18,496 nucleotides of DNA. Source: JACZWZ01 sp036478235 (GTDB lineage Bacteria; Actinomycetota; Acidimicrobiia; Spongiisociales; UBA11373). Positions 13,813-18,496 of this stretch are shown here, piece by piece. The translations under genes and the position numbers were made by a program. Numbering within the stretch: the first letter of the stretch is position 1; each line of letters starts with the position of its first letter. The DNA is taken from contig JAZGDZ010000001.1 of the NCBI GenBank assembly GCA_036478235.1, positions 1 to 18,496 on the forward strand, given 5' to 3'. The notes beneath the pieces were generated by a model. It saw only the letters and a list, made by a program, of their open reading frames with translations, was not told the DNA's origin and ran no database searches.

Positions 13813-14045
13813 CACAAGCGCTGGCGAATGGGCTCGGCCACCTGCTCGTACTCGGCGTGCTCGCCGGTCTCCTTCTTGCTGTATACGAGATCGCCGTCGA
13901 CGACGACCTCGAAGGCGCCCCCTTTGGAGGGGATGAGGCCAACGCTGGAGATGTCGTGCTCGAATTCCTCGAGCAGCTTGTCGACCATGCTCACGGCACG
14001 GTCTCGATAGCCTCAAACGGCGCAGTATTCGAGAGTGATTTCCAT
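13812..14045 (-). CDS. SelW-like (Rdx family) selenoprotein, in-frame UGA read as Sec
   Basis: 77-aa thioredoxin-like selenoprotein. ATG 14045 opens MEITLEYCAV, then TGA (complement 14013-14015), then GYRDRAVSMVDKLLEEF and on to the family's C-terminal signature GGAFEVVVDGDLVYSKKETG, all in one frame. Reading the UGA as Sec11 gives C8-A-V-U11, the CxxU redox motif at the place expected in SelW/SelT/SelH proteins (family knowledge). Without readthrough the N-terminal 10 residues and C-terminal 60 are both meaningless fragments with no SD for the second. A hairpin right after the UGA fits a bacterial SECIS. The ATG lies 7 bases after a -10 box, suggesting a leaderless mRNA. Role: probably thiol redox; partner unknown. 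Alternative: a pseudogene with a nonsense mutation of a CxxC form, less likely because UGA falls exactly on the second redox position. Confidence 0.85.
13983..14003 (-). promoter_or_regulatory. Candidate bacterial SECIS hairpin
   Basis: In the mRNA, GACCGUGC (14003-13996) pairs with GCAUGGUC (13990-13983): 8 pairs including one G-U, with the 5-base loop CGUGA. The stem starts 9 bases after the UGA and the loop begins 18 bases after it, with a G at the second loop position. Known bacterial SECIS rules ask for a short stem, a small apical loop with G in the first two positions, about 16-37 bases from UGA. This hairpin would be recognised by SelB. Confidence 0.7.
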
Positions 14046-14052
14046 TGCCGGG

Positions 14053-14058
14053 GAGAGT
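14053..14058 (-). promoter_or_regulatory. -10 box of the selenoprotein gene (TACTCT), leaderless
   Basis: On the minus strand TACTCT ends 7 bases before ATG 14045, with no SD in between. This supports 14045 as the real start and so supports translation across the UGA. Confidence 0.45.
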
Positions 14059-14111
14059 AGTTCGGGCGCGGCGCGTACCCGACGCAAGCAACGATGGGCC
14101 ACTATCCACAC

Positions 14112-14219
14112 CGACCGTTTCCCGTCGACCGTTTCCCGAACCATGTCGCCGGGGTGTTTCTCGCGGCAGCAACTCGTATCGACGGAGATTTGGGAAGCGG
14201 GAAACTGAAAACGGGAAAC
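14112..14219. repeat. Inverted pair of GTTTCCC-type heptamer arrays
   Basis: CGACCGTTTCCCG occurs twice with a 14-base period (14112-14124, 14126-14138). Facing it, four in-register heptamers lie at 14192-14219: GGGAAGC, GGGAAAC, TGAAAAC, GGGAAAC, the reverse complement of GTTTCCC-type units. The two sides could pair across 53 bases. They fill most of the 197-bp gap 14046-14242, which holds no gene. Confidence 0.7.
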
Positions 14220-14242
14220 GAAGTCCCTCCGAGCGGCGACCG

Positions 14243-15031
14243 TCACTCCTCCGCCGGCAGCCCCTCGACGAGGCGCCCCTCCATTCCTCCCGCCACGGTG
14301 ACCACTTGGCCGCTCAGGTGGCCGGAGAGCCGGTCGCTGGCGAGGACCACCACCTGGGCGGCCACGTCCTCGGGCCTGCCCAGCTTCTTGAGCGACATCG
14401 TCGACGTCACCCGGGCCACGTGGTCCTCGTCCAGCCCCTTGTCTCCGATCATCGGCGTAACCGTCCAGCCGGGGGCGACCGCGTTGACCCGGACTCCCGG
14501 GCCGATCCGAGCGGCCTCGTTCTTGAGACTGAGCAGCAGACCGGAGACGATGGCCCCCTTGGCGGCGGCGTAGTCGGCGTGGCCGGCCTCGCCGAAGAGA
14601 CCGGCGGTCGATCCGATGAGGACGAGCGACCCGGAACCCGTCGAGACGGCGTGGCGCAGAAAGGCCCGGGCGGTGAGAAATGTCACGGTGAGGTTGGAGT
14701 CGAGCGTGTCGCGCCAGCGGGCAGGATCCAACTCCCACACCGGTGCGTCCCGGCGGGGCCACACCCCCGCATTGGCGACGCACACGTCGAGCCGACCAAG
14801 GCCTTCCAACGCCCGAGCGAACAACCGGTCCACGGCGGCCGGATCGCGCAGATCCGCCTCCAGAGCCACCCCTCCGATCTCCTCGGCAAGCGCCGCGGCC
14901 GCCGCGGCGGAGGTCCGATAGTGGATGGCCACCCGCGCCCCCTCACCGGCGAATGCCCGGCACACCGCGGTGCCGATCCCACCGGCTCCGCCGGTGACGA
15001 CGACGCCCTTGCCGGACAATCCGGTTTCCAT
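14243..15031 (-). CDS. Short-chain dehydrogenase/reductase
   Basis: 262-aa classical SDR oxidoreductase using NAD(P)H. Seen: the nucleotide-binding TGGAGGIG near residue 14, an acidic ADLRDP turn near 60, NAG at ~85, catalytic Ser in LIGSTAG, YAAAK (Tyr and Lys), and PGWTVTPM after the active site. The closing GGM near the C-terminus replaces the usual GG. Similar to FabG-like 3-oxoacyl reductases but substrate is unknown. ATG 15031 is preferred over an upstream in-frame start at 15142 because the SDR fold begins there and a -10 box TACCTT lies 6 bases upstream, with the heptamer array filling the region before it. No SD. Confidence 0.88.
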   Translation of the reverse strand: METGLSGKGVVVTGGAGGIGTAVCRAFAGEGARVAIHYRTSAAAAAALAEEIGGVALEADLRDPAAVDRLFARALEGLGRLDVCVANAGVWPRRDAPVWELDPARWRDTLDSNLTVTFLTARAFLRHAVSTGSGSLVLIGSTAGLFGEAGHADYAAAKGAIVSGLLLSLKNEAARIGPGVRVNAVAPGWTVTPMIGDKGLDEDHVARVTSTMSLKKLGRPEDVAAQVVVLASDRLSGHLSGQVVTVAGGMEGRLVEGLPAEE

Positions 15032-15037
15032 GGTCAG

Positions 15038-15043
15038 AAGGTA
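15038..15043 (-). promoter_or_regulatory. -10 box of the SDR gene (TACCTT), leaderless
   Basis: On the minus strand TACCTT ends 6 bases before ATG 15031. The heptamer array at 15050-15077 lies directly upstream, where the -35 box would be. Confidence 0.45.
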
Positions 15044-15049
15044 GCGATC

Positions 15050-15158
15050 AGCAGGCAGCAGGCAGCAGGCATCAGGCAGGATTGCCCGCCGAGCGCAGCG
15101 AGGCGATCGCGGGAGGCTCCGCAGGAGCCGACCCACTGCCAATGGCTAATGGCTGATG
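15050..15158. repeat. Inverted pair of heptamer arrays around a GC-rich hairpin
   Basis: Plus strand: AGCAGGC x3 then ATCAGGC (15050-15077). Facing it, three heptamers at 15138-15158, GCCAATG, GCTAATG, GCTGATG, which read on the minus strand as CATCAGC, CATTAGC, CATTGGC. The units are close relatives in opposite orientation (CATCAGG/CATCAGC). Between them GGCTCC (15115-15120) and GGAGCC (15124-15129) form a tight hairpin. The right array runs into the adenine deaminase gene and provides its last codons and stop. Confidence 0.7.
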
Positions 15159-16150
15159 GGTATCTCGTCGATCTCGGCGAGCAGAGCCGCCTTGGCGTCC
15201 TCATCGAGGAAGGACGCCTCCACCCCGTTGCGGGCCAACCGGACCAGGTCGCCGCGCCCCAGTCCGAGCCCCTCGGCGACGGCCTCGTAGTTGTCCGCGA
15301 CGTATCCACCGAAGTATGCGGGGTCGTCGGAGTTGATGGTCACCTTCACCCCCCGATCGAGCAGCCGCTTGAGGTTGTGATCCTCAATGCGCTCGAACAC
15401 CCGGAGGTTGACATTCGACAGCGGACACATCGTGAGCGGGATCCCCTCGGCCACCAGGCGGGCCACCAGCGCATCGTCCTGCTCGCAGGCGACGCCGTGA
15501 TCGATTCTCTCCACCCCCAGTAGATCGAGGGAATCGGTGATGTAGGAGGGCGGCCCCTCCTCTCCGGCGTGGGCGACGGCCCTCAGACCGGCCCGGTGCG
15601 CCGCGGCGAACACCCTTTGGAACCGATCGGGCGGGTTGCCCACCTCGGAGGAGTCCAGACCCACCGCGACGATCTGGTCGAGATACGGCGCAGCCTGCTC
15701 CAGCGTGGCCAGAGCCTCCTCCTCGGTGAGATGCCGCACGAAGCACATGATGAGCAGCGAGCTGACCCCGAGCTCGGCCGCGGCCCGCTCCCGGGCGAAA
15801 GCGAAGCCCTCCATGAAGTCCTCGAACGGGATTCCCCGCGCCGTGTGGGTCTGCGGGTCGAAGAACATCTCGACATGACGTACACCGTCGGCCGCGACCC
15901 GCTCCAGGTAGGCCCACATCAGATCGCGGAAGTCGTCCGCCGTCTGCAGCATCGCGGCCCCCTGGTGGTAGATGTCGAGAAACGACTGCAGGTCGGTGAA
16001 CTCATAGGCGGCTCGGACCTGGTCCGCGGTGGAGAACGGGAGGGCGACGCCGTTGCGGGCGGCCAGGTCGAGCATCATCTCCGGCTCGAGAGTGCCCTCG
16101 ATGTGCACGTGCAGCTCCACCTTGGGCAGTTTCCGTATGAAGCTCCTCAT
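15146..16150 (-). CDS. Adenine deaminase (adenosine-deaminase family)
   Basis: Cytoplasmic zinc hydrolase converting adenine to hypoxanthine and ammonia, in purine salvage. Over 334 aa: H14-x-H16 in ELHVHIEGTLEPE, FFDPQTHTARGI, CFVRHLTEEEAL, GLDSSEVGNPP, HAGEEGP (H194, E197), RIDHGV (H218), CPLSNVNLRVF and NSDDPAYFGGY (D275, D276). All zinc and catalytic residues are intact. The DSSEVGNPP, CPLSN and PAYFGGY blocks resemble the bacterial adenine-aminohydrolase subgroup more than true adenosine deaminase. ATG 16150 is chosen for GGAGG 5-6 bases upstream and because it starts the family's N-terminus; the frame runs on to 16288 only by chance. Divergent from the BMP lipoprotein gene, which suggests shared purine use. 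Confidence 0.88.
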   Translation of the reverse strand: MRSFIRKLPKVELHVHIEGTLEPEMMLDLAARNGVALPFSTADQVRAAYEFTDLQSFLDIYHQGAAMLQTADDFRDLMWAYLERVAADGVRHVEMFFDPQTHTARGIPFEDFMEGFAFARERAAAELGVSSLLIMCFVRHLTEEEALATLEQAAPYLDQIVAVGLDSSEVGNPPDRFQRVFAAAHRAGLRAVAHAGEEGPPSYITDSLDLLGVERIDHGVACEQDDALVARLVAEGIPLTMCPLSNVNLRVFERIEDHNLKRLLDRGVKVTINSDDPAYFGGYVADNYEAVAEGLGLGRGDLVRLARNGVEASFLDEDAKAALLAEIDEIPISH

Positions 16151-16212
16151 CACCCCTCCGGCAGGACGACGACTCGGCGAGGGACTTTCGGCCCCTCCCT
16201 CATCTGTCCCAA

Positions 16213-16222
16213 ACCTTAGGAT
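16213..16222. promoter_or_regulatory. Overlapping divergent -10 candidates
   Basis: TAGGAT (16217-16222, plus) and TAAGGT (16213-16218, minus) share bases in the 104-bp gap between the adenine deaminase and BMP genes. Both fit TANNNT. If both are used, the two genes would compete for polymerase. Neither has a clear -35 box. Confidence 0.3.
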
Positions 16223-16254
16223 GCAGCCCAAGACCCAACAGGGAGGAGCGCGGC

Positions 16255-17451
16255 ATGCGCAGAAGAAGGAGACTGGGGCTCGTTGCACTCGTTGCCGCCC
16301 TGGCTCTCGTGGCCGGAGCCTGCGGCGATGATGAGGTGTCGGGGGAGGGGTTCACCTTCGGGATGATCCTGGTCGGACCTGAAAACGACCGGGGCTGGAG
16401 CCAGGCGCACCTCGAAGGGGGCCAGTACGTCGAAGAGCAGCTGGGCGCAACGATGATCTCGCTGGACCTGGTGAACCCGGCTGATCGGCCCGAAATCACC
16501 GTGGATCAAGTGGTGTCCGACATGATCGACCAGGGGGCCCAGCTCATCTTTGCGACGTCCGACGACATGAAGGACGGGATCGAACTCGCCGCCGCCGAGC
16601 ACCCCGACGTGCCGATGATCTGGTCGTCGGGTGACAGCGCCTGGACGGATGGAAAGGCCTATCGAAGTGACCTGCCCAACCTGGGCAACGTGATGGGACG
16701 GATGGAGGCCGGCAAGATGATCGCCGGCTGCGCCGCCGCGCTCACGACCCAGACGGGTGAGATCGGCTATCTCGGTCCGCTCATCAACGACGAGACGAGG
16801 AGACTGGCCAACTCGGTGTTCCTCGGGGCGCAGTACTGCACCGACGAGTACCGCGGCGGAGGCGACATCGGGTTCAGCGTGAATTGGATCGGCTTCTGGT
16901 TCAACATCCCCGGCGTCACCCTCGATCCCACCCAGGTGGCCAACGACTTCTTCGACAGTGGTGTCGATGTCGTGCTGTCTGGAATCGACACGACCGAAGC
17001 CCTGGTGCGAGCGGGGCAGCGAGCCAATGCCGGCGAGGCCGTGTGGGCCATCCCGTACGACTTCGAGGGTGCCTGCGCGGAGGCCACTGACATCTGCCTG
17101 GGTGTGCCCTACTTCAACTGGGGCCCGTCTTATCTCGACATCGTGACGTCGGTCATCCAGGACGACTTCCAGGCCGACTGGGAGTGGTTCGGACCGGATT
17201 GGGACGACCTGAACAATCAGGACACGAGCGGCATCGGCTGGCTGCACGGTGACGGACTCTCGAACGAGGCTCAGGGTCAGCTGGACGAGTTCATCGACGG
17301 CCTGGCGAACGGCTCGATCGAGCTGTTCAAGGGTCCGCTGAACTACCAGGATGGGTCGGTCTTCCTCGGTGACGGGGAAGTCGCTACCGACTTCCAGGTC
17401 TGGTACACCGAGCAGCTGCTCGAGGGCATGGAGGGAGCCAGCAGCTCGTAA
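16255..17451 (+). CDS. BMP-family ABC transporter substrate-binding lipoprotein
   Basis: Extracytoplasmic binding protein, 398 aa, of the basic membrane protein (BMP/PnrA) family, whose members bind purine nucleosides or related ligands. Seen: five Arg after Met, a hydrophobic stretch 7-20 and a lipobox VAGAC with Cys23 as the lipidated residue, then GFTFGMILVGPENDRGWSQAH, VSDMIDQGAQLIFATSDD, a GEIGYLGPL block, VLSGIDTTEALVRAG and the C-terminal KGPLNYQDGSVFL block. ATG 16255 has SD GGGAGG (16241-16246). No permease or ATPase gene follows: a strong hairpin and then an IS element lie downstream. Diverges from adenine deaminase, which supports a purine ligand (inference). Confidence 0.88.
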   Translation: MRRRRRLGLVALVAALALVAGACGDDEVSGEGFTFGMILVGPENDRGWSQAHLEGGQYVEEQLGATMISLDLVNPADRPEITVDQVVSDMIDQGAQLIFATSDDMKDGIELAAAEHPDVPMIWSSGDSAWTDGKAYRSDLPNLGNVMGRMEAGKMIAGCAAALTTQTGEIGYLGPLINDETRRLANSVFLGAQYCTDEYRGGGDIGFSVNWIGFWFNIPGVTLDPTQVANDFFDSGVDVVLSGIDTTEALVRAGQRANAGEAVWAIPYDFEGACAEATDICLGVPYFNWGPSYLDIVTSVIQDDFQADWEWFGPDWDDLNNQDTSGIGWLHGDGLSNEAQGQLDEFIDGLANGSIELFKGPLNYQDGSVFLGDGEVATDFQVWYTEQLLEGMEGASSS

Positions 17452-17470
17452 CAAGCGACCAACGGTCGTA

Positions 17471-17499
17471 GTGAGGGGAGGGCGTTGCCCTCCCCTCAC
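17471..17499 (+). terminator. Terminator of the BMP lipoprotein gene
   Basis: GTGAGGGGAGGGC (17471-17483) and its exact complement (17487-17499) form a 13-bp stem with a 3-base loop GTT, starting 19 bases after the stop. No U-tract follows, but the stem is the strongest in the window. Confidence 0.75.
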
Positions 17500-17538
17500 G
17501 CGCGTCGCGACTAGCGAGAATCACTCCCCCCTCAAGGG

Positions 17539-18496
17539 TGTCGGGTTGCGCGATAGGGCCGACGGTTCATGGGGTGTTTCCGGAGTTGGGGATGATGATT
17601 TCAGCAGGTGGTGTTCCTTGGTTCCATTTGCCTCGGTGGGGTCTATCGGTGTTGTAGTAGCTGAGGAAGGCTTCGAGGTCTTGGCGTAGTGCGGTGATCG
17701 ACGGCTCGTGGTATCCGACGAAGGCGGGTTTCCAGAGTTCTTGAAGCAGAGTGTTCTGCACCTGTTCGACCTTGCCGTTGGACTGGGGCCGACCCGGAGC
17801 AATGAACCGATGCTCCACTGCGAGATCTCTGAGGGTGTCACCGAAACGGTGGTCGACGAACTCGTTGCCTCGATCGGTAGAGCAGGCCTGCCAGTGCCAG
17901 CCCCATGCGGCGAGATCCGAAGCGACCCGATGGGCCAACGCTGTGGTGTGCACCGCAGCGGGGTTATGCGCCGTGGTGTGCAGCTCGGCCCAGGTGAATG
18001 ACGAAGCGACATCGATCGCGGTGTATTGCCACACCACCCCCGGCTTCTTGGCTGCACCGAGGCGGGCTTCTTTGAGAGTCCCCAGGTGGAAACAGTCGAA
18101 TTGGACCAGATCACCAGGCTTATCAGCGGCCAAACGTCCCGGACGCCGCTGGGAACGCGGCGACCGGCCCAAGGTCTCGAGGGTCTCGTCAGCCTGGTTG
18201 AGACCCATCGCCGAGACGATGAGCCGGAACCGCTTGCCTCGAGTGTTCAACTGGTGGGCTCTGAGGATCCGCCACACCTGCGACGCTGAACCCACCGCAA
18301 CATCACGGTGTCGCAGCTCGTCGAACAGCCGGTCTGGACCCCACGGCGGGTTCGCCAACGACAACGCCACCACCTCAGACTCCAGGCGCAGCCTCGCCGG
18401 CGAAAGCATCCGGCTCCTACCAGCTCGAGGAGTCAAACCCTCGATGCCTTCACGCTGCAGACGGCTCAGCCAGTCGTAATACGTCGAATGATGAAT
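17539..18496 (-). mobile_element. IS481-like insertion sequence, one end and most of transposase (partial)
   Basis: The transposase gene runs off the window at 18496. The inner end is placed at TGT 17539-17541, followed by CGGGTTGCGCGATAGGG, since IS481 ends usually start with TGT and lie close to the transposase stop; this is a guess because the other end is not in the window. A target duplication cannot be checked. Confidence 0.6.
17567..18496 (-). CDS. IS481-family transposase (partial at window edge)
   Basis: DDE transposase with integrase core; the N-terminus lies beyond the window. At the edge the frame is open and reads HHSTYYDWLSRLQREGIEG, the end of a helix-turn-helix domain, so the TTG at 18436 is not the true start. 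The catalytic triad is intact: Asp in VQFDCFHLG, Asp in STDRGNEF, Glu in NGKVEQVQ, with 35 residues between the second Asp and the Glu. The C-terminus has YNTDRPHRGKWNQGTPP, typical of the family. At least 309 residues. It could still be mobile. Confidence 0.9.
   Translation of the reverse strand: MHHSTYYDWLSRLQREGIEGLTPRAGRSRMLSPARLRLESEVVALSLANPPWGPDRLFDELRHRDVAVGSASQVWRILRAHQLNTRGKRFRLIVSAMGLNQADETLETLGRSPRSQRRPGRLAADKPGDLVQFDCFHLGTLKEARLGAAKKPGVVWQYTAIDVASSFTWAELHTTAHNPAAVHTTALAHRVASDLAAWGWHWQACSTDRGNEFVDHRFGDTLRDLAVEHRFIAPGRPQSNGKVEQVQNTLLQELWKPAFVGYHEPSITALRQDLEAFLSYYNTDRPHRGKWNQGTPPAEIIIPNSGNTP

Noticed and set aside
13812..13994. Stand-alone 60-aa gene starting at MSMVDKLL
   Set aside because: No SD and no promoter at that start, and it lacks the redox motif of its family; the frame continues upstream through the UGA to ATG 14045.
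16151..16288. N-terminal extension of the adenine deaminase
   Set aside because: Cys/Pro-rich and overlapping the BMP gene start; ATG 16150 has a strong SD and starts the family's conserved region.
17751..18479. Plus-strand ORF opposite the transposase
   Set aside because: Antisense of an intact DDE transposase with no recognisable domain.

Overview
This window looks like chromosomal DNA from a high-GC Actinomycetota species. Acidimicrobiia or a neighbouring deep lineage is my inference, not proven. The evidence is the strong G/C third-position bias, several apparently leaderless genes behind TANNNT -10 boxes, a small zinc-finger protein of actinobacterial type, and a BMP-type lipoprotein. 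Genes sit on both strands in short transcription units and no rRNA or tRNA is visible.

Layout. 1-3127 (+): end of a polar amino-acid ABC transporter (long permease plus ATPase), then a hot-dog thioesterase-like protein. 3128-3383: repeats and a hairpin. 3384-3869 (-): YajQ. 4050-6277 (+): class-III aminotransferase coupled to carbamate kinase. 6264-7299 (-): a zinc-finger protein and a CarH-like B12-binding regulator behind a palindromic operator. 7300-7588: the longest heptamer repeats. 7589-11117 (-): acetyl-CoA synthetase and an apolipoprotein N-acyltransferase with Ser where the catalytic Cys should be. 11198-13747 (+): inositol-monophosphatase family protein and a YtcJ-type amidohydrolase. 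13812-14045 (-): a SelW-like selenoprotein read through an in-frame UGA. 14243-16150 (-): a short-chain dehydrogenase and an adenine deaminase. 16255-17451 (+): a BMP-family (purine nucleoside-type) binding lipoprotein. 17539-18496: an IS481-like element running off the window.

How the genes fit together. The ABC transporter, aminotransferase and carbamate kinase suggest amino-acid or nitrogen-compound uptake and catabolism. Adenine deaminase diverging from a BMP lipoprotein suggests purine scavenging. Lnt would modify lipoproteins such as the BMP protein, if it is active. The zinc-finger and CarH-like pair looks like a small, possibly light- and cobalamin-responsive, autoregulated unit.

Most notable points. 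(1) An unannotated selenoprotein: CxxU motif, UGA codon at 14013-14015 (complement), and a hairpin downstream that fits the bacterial SECIS rules. (2) Intergenic short tandem repeats, always with 7-bp period but different unit sequence at each locus, often as inverted pairs of related arrays; they resemble the heptanucleotide STRRs of cyanobacteria. (3) A CarH-like B12 photoreceptor candidate keeping the Trp-His, Glu-His and lower-ligand His residues. (4) Lnt with Cys to Ser. All calls come from reading the sequence; no database search was run.
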